Assembly (NCBI RefSeq): GCF_024508315.1
Contig: NZ_CP101987.1
Location: 310,001 to 374,000 of the forward strand
Direction: 5' to 3'
Length of the DNA stretch: 64,000 bases
Source of the DNA: Cellulomonas xiejunii
Lineage (GTDB): Bacteria > Actinomycetota > Actinomycetes > Actinomycetales > Cellulomonadaceae
Shown: in pieces, positions 58,032-64,000 of the stretch
How the letters are laid out: the number at the start of each line of letters is the position of its first letter
Position numbering within the stretch: the stretch's first letter is position 1
Notes under the pieces: model-generated
Database searches by the model: none
Told to the model about the DNA's origin: nothing
What the model saw: the letters and a program-made list of their open reading frames with translations, nothing else
Made by a program: the position numbers and the translations under genes

Positions 58032-59923
58032 GCACGATGTGGCAGCTCGCCTCCACGGGCGTCCGCGCCCACCGCGGTGCCTTCGCCGGCACCGCCGTCG
58101 TCCTCGCCGTCGCAGCGGCGGTCCTCGCGATCACGGGTGTCCTCTTCGAGTCCGGTACGCGCCTGCAGTCCGGCGGTGACTCCGCCTCCGGGAGCCTGCT
58201 CGTCTCCCTCGCGTCCTCCTACGCCGGCACGCTGATCGTCGTCGTCGTGATGGTCGTCGCGGCGACCGTCAGCCTCGCGCTGCGCAGCCGCCGCCGGGAG
58301 TTCGCGCTGCTGCGCGCCGTCGGTGCGACGCCGTCGCAGGTGCGGCGCACCGTCACCCTCGAGGTGGGTGTGGTCTCGCTCGTCGCCGCTCCCCTCGGGG
58401 CGATCGCGGGCCTGTTCGGTGCCCGCCTGCTCGACCCCGTGCTCGTGAGCAGCGGGATGGTCGCACCGGACTTCACGTCGGCGCTCTCGCCGCTGCCTGT
58501 CCTGGCCGCCGTCGCGCTGATCGTGGTCACCGCGGTGCCCGTGGGCCGGCTCGGGGCCCGGGAGGCCGCCCGCACCGACCCCACCGCGGCGTTGCAGCAG
58601 AGCGCTGTCGAGGACCGGCAGGTCGGGATCGGCCGGCGGCTGACGGCCCTGGCGATGACCCTCGGCGGTCTGGCCATGGCCTTCTCGACCCTGTTCATTC
58701 CCGGCACCATGGGGGCCGCGATGGCGTCGCTGTCGGCGTTCCTGCTGGTCGGCGCCGCGGCGCTCGCCGGGCCTGTGCTCGTCGGCTGGATCTTCGACCG
58801 GGTGGCGCGGATGCACCCGTCGGGTGGCCGTCCTGCCACGATGCTCGCGGTCCGCAACGTGCGCGGCTTCTCCCGTCGGCTGACCACGGTCGTCGTGCCG
58901 CTGGCCCTGGTCGTCGCCGCGGCGACCGTCCAGACGAGCGTCAACCGCGCGATCTCGGAGGGCGCCGAGCAGCAGTTCGTCGCCGCGGTCGAGGCCGACC
59001 TCGTCGTGACGCCGACCGAGGGTGCGTCGCCGGACCTGCCTGCGCAGGTCGCCGCGGTGCCGGGCGTCGCGTCGACCGTGCCGCTCGCGTCGGTCCCGGG
59101 CGAGATGCGCACCGACGCCGAGAGTGGGGCCATGGGGTGGGAGGCGACCGCGCTGCGCGTCCTGCCCCTCGGCACCGCCGCGGTCGACCCCGACGTCGTC
59201 AAGGGCTCGCTCGACGGCATCGACGCCCCCGACACCGTGGCGGTCAGCACCGACACCGCGTTCATGTCCGGTGCCGGCGTGGGCGAGACGCTCACGCTCC
59301 GCCTCGGCGAGGACGTCGTCGACGCGACCGTCGTCGCGGTGTACTCGCGGGGCATGGGCGTCGGGGCCATCATCACCGGCCCGGCGACCGCCGAGGCCCA
59401 CGGCCTGCCCGTGGTGCCCGACACGCTGCTGGTCGACCTCGCCGACGGCGCGGACACGGCGGGCGCCACCGCGGCGATCACCGCCCTGGGTGCGACCGCG
59501 GCCGACCCCGAGACCCACATCGCCACGGCCATGCAGTCGGCCGGCGGCGAGAACGACATCGGCGTCGCCCTGCTCCTGCTGCTGCTCGGCGTCGTGGCGG
59601 TCGGTGCGGCGAGCACGCTGGCCATGACCACGATGGCGCGTCGCGACGAGCTCGCGCTGCTGCACCGCACCGGGACCACACGCCGCCAGCTCATGGGGAT
59701 GACCACCGTCGAGGCGGCGGTCACCGGGGTCACGGCCTGGGTGCTGGGCACCGTGGCGGTGGTGCCGGCGGTGATCGGCGTCAGCGCCGGTGTGCTCGAC
59801 GGGCCGCCGGTGGTGGACCTGCTGTCCTACGGCATCGTCAGTGGGGCCGTCGTCGTGTTCGCGCTCGTCGCGACCGCGCTGGCCGCCCGGCGCACGACGA
59901 AGCTGGCGACAGCCGTCGCGTAG
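58028..59923 (+). CDS. FtsX-like ABC transporter permease
   Basis: A 631-residue permease with an FtsX-like arrangement: helix 1 (AFAGTAVVLAVAAAVLAITGVLF), a first FtsX core (YAGTLIVVVVMVVAATVSLALRSRRREFALLRAVGATPSQVRRTV), further helices, an extracellular domain of about 200 residues starting near residue 310 (SEGAEQQFVAAVEADLVVTP) and a second FtsX core (MTTMARRDELALLHRTGTTRRQLMGM). It pairs with the ATPase. Similar systems handle lantibiotic or antibiotic resistance. It is followed by a very strong terminator. Confidence 0.88.
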   Translation: MSTMWQLASTGVRAHRGAFAGTAVVLAVAAAVLAITGVLFESGTRLQSGGDSASGSLLVSLASSYAGTLIVVVVMVVAATVSLALRSRRREFALLRAVGATPSQVRRTVTLEVGVVSLVAAPLGAIAGLFGARLLDPVLVSSGMVAPDFTSALSPLPVLAAVALIVVTAVPVGRLGAREAARTDPTAALQQSAVEDRQVGIGRRLTALAMTLGGLAMAFSTLFIPGTMGAAMASLSAFLLVGAAALAGPVLVGWIFDRVARMHPSGGRPATMLAVRNVRGFSRRLTTVVVPLALVVAAATVQTSVNRAISEGAEQQFVAAVEADLVVTPTEGASPDLPAQVAAVPGVASTVPLASVPGEMRTDAESGAMGWEATALRVLPLGTAAVDPDVVKGSLDGIDAPDTVAVSTDTAFMSGAGVGETLTLRLGEDVVDATVVAVYSRGMGVGAIITGPATAEAHGLPVVPDTLLVDLADGADTAGATAAITALGATAADPETHIATAMQSAGGENDIGVALLLLLLGVVAVGAASTLAMTTMARRDELALLHRTGTTRRQLMGMTTVEAAVTGVTAWVLGTVAVVPAVIGVSAGVLDGPPVVDLLSYGIVSGAVVVFALVATALAARRTTKLATAVA

Positions 59924-59933
59924 CAGGGCAGGA

Positions 59934-59971
59934 ATGCCGGTCGTGGTCACGGACGTGACCACGACCGGCAT
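59934..59971 (+). terminator. 18-bp hairpin terminator after the ABC operon
   Basis: ATGCCGGTCGTGGTCACG (59934-59951) pairs perfectly with 59954-59971 around GA, with further pairing (GCAGG with CCTGC) around a single A bulge. It lies ten bases after the stop and separates convergent genes. Confidence 0.9.
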
Positions 59972-60029
59972 CCTGCTGCGCCGACGTGTCAGCGGTCGTG
60001 GCGAAACCGACCACGCCCGCAGCGTGAGC

Positions 60030-61328
60030 TCATCGGCCGGTGACGGTCACGGGGGCCTGGGCGCCCGACGGGATCGTCGGCTCCGCCGTGTTCAGCTGCT
60101 CGACCGCGAAGCCCGCAGCGGCCTTGTACCCGGCCATGAACGCGGACCGCTCGGGCTCCGGGACGACGTCCTCGATGTCGTCGAAGTCCCCGCCGCACCG
60201 CTCGTCGACGAGGTCGAGGAGCCCGAACGGCCCGGCCCCGCGGTTGCGCAGGACCAGCTGGGAGATCGGGCCGCACAGCTGCGCGTCGAACGCGGCGAGC
60301 GCGTCCGTCGTCACGCCGTGCCGCAGCATCGCGGCGCCCAGGTGGCGGGCGTCCATGATCGCCTGGCTCGCGCCGTTGGAGCCCGTCGGGTACATCGCGT
60401 GCGCGGCGTCCCCGACGAGCAGGACCGGGCCGTCCTGCCAGGTGGGGACGGGGTCGCGGTCGATCATCGGGTTCTCGTACACGACCTCGGCCCGCCGCAG
60501 CAGGTCGGGCACGTCCAGCCAGTCGTACGTCCAGTCGTCGAAGTGGTGCGCGAACTCCTCGATGCCGACCTGCCGGAACCAGCCGCTGCGCTGCCAGGCG
60601 GTGTCGTCGACCGTGAGCTCGGCGATCCAGTTGACGGTCGCCAGGCCGGTGACGGGGTCCGCGGGGGAGATGGGGTAGACGACGACGCGGTGCCGCGCGG
60701 AACCGAGGCCCACGAACGACGAGCCGGTGCGCACGGGCACGGCCTGCGTGGTGCCGCGCCACATCATCGTGCCGCCCCAGTGGATGGGCGGCTGGGCGGG
60801 GTGCATCTGCGCGCGGACGGCCGAGTGGATGCCGTCGGCCCCGATGAGGACCGCCCCGTCCTCGCGCCACACGGTCCCGTCGGGGTGCTGCCCGGTCGCG
60901 GTGACCGAGCCGTCGGCGTTCTTCTCGTACCCGGTCACCCGGTGACCCAGCCGGATCGCGTCGAGGCCGGCGCGGTCCTGCAGCGTCTGCGCGAGCAGCA
61001 GCTGCAGCCGGCCGCGGTGCAGCGCGTACTGCGGCCAGCGGTACCCGGCGTCCAGGCCGCGCGGCTCGCTGTAGATGTCGTGGCCGTTGCGCCCGACCAG
61101 CGCCCACTCGCGCGCGGCCACGCCGATCGTGTCGAGCACGTCGGGGCCGATGCCGAGGTCGTCGAGCTCGCGCACGGCGTTGGGCTGCAGGTTGATCCCC
61201 ACGCCCAGCGGCGCGAGCTCGCGCGCGCCCTCGAGCACCGTGAACGGCACGCCGATCTGGTGCAGCGTCAGCGCGACGGCGAGCCCGCCGATCCCGCCAC
61301 CGGCGACGAGCACCCGTGGTTCAGCCAT
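60030..61328 (-). CDS. FAD-dependent aromatic monooxygenase (PhzS/salicylate hydroxylase-like)
   Basis: A 432-residue class A flavoprotein monooxygenase. The GxGxxG dinucleotide fold is VLVAGGGIGGLAVALTL; the DG motif is LIGADGIHSAVR; the GD motif is GPVLLVGDAAHAMYPTGSNGASQAI. A long N-terminal segment (GVGINLQPNAVRELDDLGIG) is typical of the PhzS/UbiH-like branch. It should use NAD(P)H and oxygen to hydroxylate an aromatic ring; the substrate is unknown. It forms an operon with the DUF3237 gene nine bases upstream. Nearby gentisate dioxygenase suggests hydroxybenzoate chemistry. Confidence 0.85.
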   Translation of the reverse strand: MAEPRVLVAGGGIGGLAVALTLHQIGVPFTVLEGARELAPLGVGINLQPNAVRELDDLGIGPDVLDTIGVAAREWALVGRNGHDIYSEPRGLDAGYRWPQYALHRGRLQLLLAQTLQDRAGLDAIRLGHRVTGYEKNADGSVTATGQHPDGTVWREDGAVLIGADGIHSAVRAQMHPAQPPIHWGGTMMWRGTTQAVPVRTGSSFVGLGSARHRVVVYPISPADPVTGLATVNWIAELTVDDTAWQRSGWFRQVGIEEFAHHFDDWTYDWLDVPDLLRRAEVVYENPMIDRDPVPTWQDGPVLLVGDAAHAMYPTGSNGASQAIMDARHLGAAMLRHGVTTDALAAFDAQLCGPISQLVLRNRGAGPFGLLDLVDERCGGDFDDIEDVVPEPERSAFMAGYKAAAGFAVEQLNTAEPTIPSGAQAPVTVTGR

Positions 61329-61337
61329 GTCCGGTCC

Positions 61338-61802
61338 TCATCCCACGCTGTAGAGGTCGATCTGCACGCTGTTCGCGTCGCGCGCGCCCGTGCCGACGAA
61401 CACCATCCGGTTGAGCCACCGGTAGTCCGGGTGCCCGCTCTCGAGCCGGGCGGTCGAGCGCATGAAGTACGACTCCGGCGGCGTCGGCGCACCGGACGCG
61501 AGCTGCCGCATCACGTCCGCCGGGCCGTGCCGGTAGCCCTTGTTGACGACCTCGACCAGCGCCCCGTCGGGCGTCTCGAAGGCGTACCGCGCGTCGAGCT
61601 CGGCCACGCCGTCGTGCGCGACGGACTGCCAGTCGGCGCCGAGGTTCATGATCGTCCCGCTGACACGACCGGTCACGCGGCCGCCCACGATGGGGATGAT
61701 CCGGCGCTCGCCGAACCGGCCGAGGCCGAGGTCCATGATCGGCGCCAGCTCGACCTCGAGCGTGCAGAACGGCTCCACTTTCGGTGGCTGCAGTGCCAGC
61801 AA
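61338..61802 (-). CDS. DUF3237 family protein (TTG start)
   Basis: A 154-residue DUF3237 protein (FGERRIIPIVGGRVTGRVSGTIMNLGADWQSV; ARYAFETPDGALVEVVNKGYRHG; YFMRSTARLESGHPDYRWLNRMVFVGTG). The family is a small beta barrel of unknown activity often found beside flavoprotein monooxygenases. The start is a TTG with a good GGGAGG site; no ATG or GTG start gives the full fold. Co-transcribed with the monooxygenase. Confidence 0.8.
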   Translation of the reverse strand: MLALQPPKVEPFCTLEVELAPIMDLGLGRFGERRIIPIVGGRVTGRVSGTIMNLGADWQSVAHDGVAELDARYAFETPDGALVEVVNKGYRHGPADVMRQLASGAPTPPESYFMRSTARLESGHPDYRWLNRMVFVGTGARDANSVQIDLYSVG

Positions 61803-61852
61803 GTGTCCTCCCGGACGTCGAATGCACGCACCCTACCGGGGGGACGCGGGCG

Positions 61853-62395
61853 TCACCGCACGTCGAGCACGTCCGCGGCGAGGGCCTCCAGGTACTCCAC
61901 CGGCGGTCGCTCGACGGGGTAGGTGTCCCCGAACACGTCCTCGGTGATCGCCACGGCCTGCGCCGGGGTGCTGACGCCCAGACGTCGGAAGAGGAGTGCC
62001 AGGTCCGGCACGTCCCGTTCGCGCCCGGCCAGCATCTTCATGGCGAGCAGGTGCCGTTCGGAGGAGACGAGGACGTGCAGACCGGGGACGACCAGCTCCG
62101 TCACGCCGGTGTCGAGCGCGCTCGGGACGAGCCTGGTGACCCGGTCGTTCAGCCAGTCGACGGGCAGGCCGTGCCGGGTGGCCACGTCCCGGACCGCCGC
62201 CTCGAGCTGCCCCCGGTCGGAGCGGAACACGGCGTCGATGTCGCGGGTGGTGGTCCGACCGTCGAACAGCAGCGACATCGCCGCGCCGCCCGCGACGTAG
62301 ACCGTCGCCGTCCAGCCGCGCACGTGCAGGTACGCGCCGACCTCGGTCAGCAGCTGCTGGATGTCCTCGCGGGAGAGCGCCGGGTCGGGTGTCAT
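61853..62395 (-). CDS. Nucleotidyltransferase, AbiEii-like (DUF6036 type)
   Basis: A 180-residue nucleotidyltransferase-fold protein: YVAGGAAMSLLFDGRTTTRDIDAVFRSD has the GG and DxD hallmarks (DID near residue 50), with helices in between. A later helix reads RHLLAMKMLAGRERDVPDLALLFRRLG. This matches the toxin half of AbiEii-type systems, which add nucleotides to tRNA acceptors, as well as DUF6036 proteins. It overlaps the winged-helix gene by four bases, so the pair is one unit. Confidence 0.75.
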   Translation of the reverse strand: MTPDPALSREDIQQLLTEVGAYLHVRGWTATVYVAGGAAMSLLFDGRTTTRDIDAVFRSDRGQLEAAVRDVATRHGLPVDWLNDRVTRLVPSALDTGVTELVVPGLHVLVSSERHLLAMKMLAGRERDVPDLALLFRRLGVSTPAQAVAITEDVFGDTYPVERPPVEYLEALAADVLDVR

Positions 62396-63078
62396 GCGCC
62401 GGTGAAGTTGCGGGCGTCGAACCAGATGCCGAGGCGGGACAGCTCGGGTGGGGTGCGCTGCATCGCGAGGACGGCGCGGGCACCGCGGCCGCCGGGCCAC
62501 CACCACGCGGGCAGCGGGTCGCGCTCGGTCCACGACGGGGCCGAGCGGTCGATGAGGCGCAGCCGGTACCGGACGGCGCCGGCGAGCAGCGCGTCCCAGC
62601 GGTCGTCCCCGATGGGTTCCGGCGCTGCGAGCATGACGTCGAGACCGTCGAGCGCCGCGACCAGCGGGATCTGGTTGACGGCGTCGCACAGCATCCGGTT
62701 GGCCCAGACGCTGTCGTCGTCGGCGAGGGCGTCACGAACGCGTTCGGCGACCTCGGGCATCGTCGACCACCACCGGACGCCACGGTCGCGCTCGGCCTCG
62801 ATGGTCGCCTCGGCGGCGAAGGCGTCACGGACGGCAGCCATGAACGGGTCGGCGTAGTCGGCGCTCAGCAGGTGGCGTCTGCCGCGTGGCGTCGTCCGCA
62901 CCAGCCCGGCGTCGACGAGCCGGGCGACCTCTCGTGCCACCGACGACGGGGGATGGCCCGTACTCCGAGCGAGGTCGGCGGCCGTCCGGGTGTTGTCGGC
63001 CGACAGCACGAGGTCGCGCAGGACGTCGCGCTGGACCTCCGTGCGGAACAGGGCTGTGGCACCGGACATGCTGCCCAT
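62392..63078 (-). CDS. Winged-helix protein paired with the nucleotidyltransferase
   Basis: A 228-residue protein. Residues 1-75 are a winged helix (TEVQRDVLRDLVLSADNTRTAADLARSTGHPPSSVAREVARLVDAGLVRTTPRGRRHLLSAD). The rest (VRWWSTMPEVAERVRDALADDDSVWANRMLCDAVNQIPLVAALDGLDVMLAA) is unlike AbiEi but occupies the same place, so it may be an antitoxin or a regulator. ATG 63078 follows GGGAGATAGG; ATG 63069 is an alternative. The pair is divergent from gentisate dioxygenase. Confidence 0.7.
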   Translation of the reverse strand: MGSMSGATALFRTEVQRDVLRDLVLSADNTRTAADLARSTGHPPSSVAREVARLVDAGLVRTTPRGRRHLLSADYADPFMAAVRDAFAAEATIEAERDRGVRWWSTMPEVAERVRDALADDDSVWANRMLCDAVNQIPLVAALDGLDVMLAAPEPIGDDRWDALLAGAVRYRLRLIDRSAPSWTERDPLPAWWWPGGRGARAVLAMQRTPPELSRLGIWFDARNFTGA

Positions 63079-63160
63079 CCTATCTCCCGGATTCTGAGAC
63101 ATGCAGGAGTGGGCATCGAGAGGTGATGGCTGCCCTTCCTCCCGACACCCGGTGCCTCTA

Positions 63161-63178
63161 TCGTTGGCACACCAACGA
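63161..63178 (+). promoter_or_regulatory. Operator-like dyad before the gentisate dioxygenase gene
   Basis: TCGTTGG-CACA-CCAACGA (7-bp arms) lies 30 bases before GTG 63208. It resembles operators of GntR/IclR-type regulators of aromatic catabolism. The regulator is not in the window unless it is the winged-helix protein transcribed in the opposite direction. Confidence 0.6.
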
Positions 63179-63207
63179 CTGGCGACGACGCCACCGAGGA
63201 GGCCACC

Positions 63208-64000
63208 GTGCACCAGATGGACGGCACCGCCGACACCCCGGAGCTGAAGCAGCTCTACGCGGACTTCGAGGCCGAGAGCCTGGCCCCCCTGTGGACGCAG
63301 CGCGACGACCTCATGCCGATGTCGCCCTCGCCGAAGGCCGTCCCGTTCGTGTGGCGCTGGAAGGCGCTCCTGGACATCGCGCAGCGCTCCGGCGAGCTCG
63401 TGCCTGTCGGCCGCGGCGGCGAGCGTCGCGCGATGGGCCTGGCGAACCCCGGCCTGCCCGGCACCGCCTACGCCACGCCCACGCTGTGGTGCGCGATCCA
63501 GTACCTCGGCGGCCACGAGACCGCCCCCGAGCACCGGCACAGCCAGAACGCGTTCCGGTTCGTCGTCGAGGGCGAGGGCGTGTGGACCGTCGTCAACGGC
63601 GACCCCGTCGCCATGCGCCGCGGCGACCTGCTGCTGACCCCCGGCTGGAACTTCCACGGCCACCACAACGACACCGACCAGCCGATGGCCTGGATCGACG
63701 GCCTCGACGTCCCGTTCTCGCACTACGCCGACGTGGGCTTCTTCGAGTTCGGCTCCGAGCGCGTCACGGACGAGGCGTCACCGGACGTCTCGCGGTCCGA
63801 GCGGCTGTGGGCGCACCCCGGCCTGCGGCCCCTGTCCGGGCTGCAGGACCAGAGCAGCTCACCGCTCTCCGCGTACCGGTGGGAGCACACCGACCGCGCG
63901 CTGACCGAGCAGCTCAGGCTCGAGGACGAGGGTCACCCGGCGACCGTCGAGCAGGGCCACGCCGCGATCCGCTACACCAACCCCACGACCGGCGGGGACG
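63208..64000 (+). CDS. Gentisate 1,2-dioxygenase, N-terminal part (runs off window)
   Basis: A cupin dioxygenase running past the end of the window (264 codons visible). Translation from GTG 63208 (GAGGAGG, five bases upstream) gives ELKQLYADFEAESLAPLWTQ, then PFVWRWKALLDIA and the cupin motif APEHRHSQNAFRFVVEGEG with two likely iron His residues, followed by LLLTPGWNFHGHHN. It opens the aromatic ring of gentisate to maleylpyruvate with Fe(II). Downstream genes of the pathway would lie beyond the window. Confidence 0.85.
   Translation, partial: MHQMDGTADTPELKQLYADFEAESLAPLWTQRDDLMPMSPSPKAVPFVWRWKALLDIAQRSGELVPVGRGGERRAMGLANPGLPGTAYATPTLWCAIQYLGGHETAPEHRHSQNAFRFVVEGEGVWTVVNGDPVAMRRGDLLLTPGWNFHGHHNDTDQPMAWIDGLDVPFSHYADVGFFEFGSERVTDEASPDVSRSERLWAHPGLRPLSGLQDQSSSPLSAYRWEHTDRALTEQLRLEDEGHPATVEQGHAAIRYTNPTTGGD

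Noticed and set aside
1..64000. tRNA, rRNA, integrase, transposase or phage genes
   Set aside because: None recognised on either strand; no long direct repeats suggesting an inserted island.

Overview
The window is very GC-rich actinobacterial chromosome. A five-part secreted xylanase with the same architecture as Cellulomonas fimi XynD (GH11, CBM2b, NodB esterase, CBM2b) plus a second GH11-CBM2 enzyme points to Cellulomonas or a close relative. I see no tRNA, rRNA, CRISPR array, insertion sequence or prophage. Most of the window is ordinary chromosome with densely packed short operons; GTG starts are common and ATGA/GTGA start-stop overlaps frequent.

Layout. 1-2.1 kb: start of a secreted protein, a methyltransferase/GNAT pair and a PaiB-like flavin-binding protein. 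2.2-6.0 kb: tandem secreted GH11 xylanases with strong terminators and a candidate operator region. 6.0-8.8 kb: TusA-like protein, CarD-type RNA polymerase regulator, DUF2255 protein and a secreted lectin-fold protein. 8.9-11.4 kb: an ABC exporter. 11.5-13.6 kb: small unknown-function proteins. 13.6-18.3 kb: a glycan locus of two divergent GT4 glycosyltransferases, an alpha/alpha-barrel-like protein and a GH130-type glycosidase/phosphorylase. 18.5-25.1 kb: membrane proteins (YidD-like, YqeB-like, TspO-like, MFS), a hydrolase, fructosamine kinase family, GNAT and cupin. 25.2-29.3 kb: an unusual SDR with a zinc-binding insert and a PadR-controlled ABC-2 exporter whose promoter carries three 23-bp operator-like repeats. 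29.4-38.3 kb: assorted detoxification-type enzymes (GNATs, APH, VOC, hydrolases, S66 peptidase, esterase, HNH-like protein). 38.5-44.5 kb: a choloylglycine-hydrolase family enzyme, a CPBP membrane protease with a NarL-type two-component system, and a heavy-metal P-type ATPase. 44.6-48.4 kb: two paralogous secreted ScyD-like beta-propellers on either side of a CYTH/CHAD protein. 48.7-59.9 kb: a candidate specialised-metabolite locus (C-A-T-SDR synthetase, PabA, fused PabB-PabC) with a divergent MacB-like ABC transporter. 60.0-64.0 kb: an FAD monooxygenase/DUF3237 pair, an AbiE-like nucleotidyltransferase/winged-helix pair, and the first 264 codons of a gentisate 1,2-dioxygenase.

The strongest candidate for something undescribed is the 49.9-59.9 kb locus together with 39.4-42.6 kb. 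The synthetase sits in one operon with genes that make 4-aminobenzoate. Its adenylation domain lacks the aspartate that normally binds an alpha-amino group, and its C-terminal SDR lacks the catalytic tyrosine. The promoter of the divergent ABC transporter has the same 22-bp inverted repeat, at exactly the same distance from a matching promoter core, as the promoter of the CPBP/two-component cluster 18 kb away. This suggests one regulon that senses a molecule, perhaps the synthetase product or a membrane stress, and switches on export and membrane-protease functions. Function and product are inference.

Smaller points of interest are a conserved 5'-leader hairpin shared by the two ScyD-like genes, a roughly 98-bp duplication at the start of the histidine kinase gene, a well-spaced Shine-Dalgarno in front of a GTC codon in a glycosyltransferase gene, and an 8-bp microsatellite in the 3' region of the XynD-like gene.
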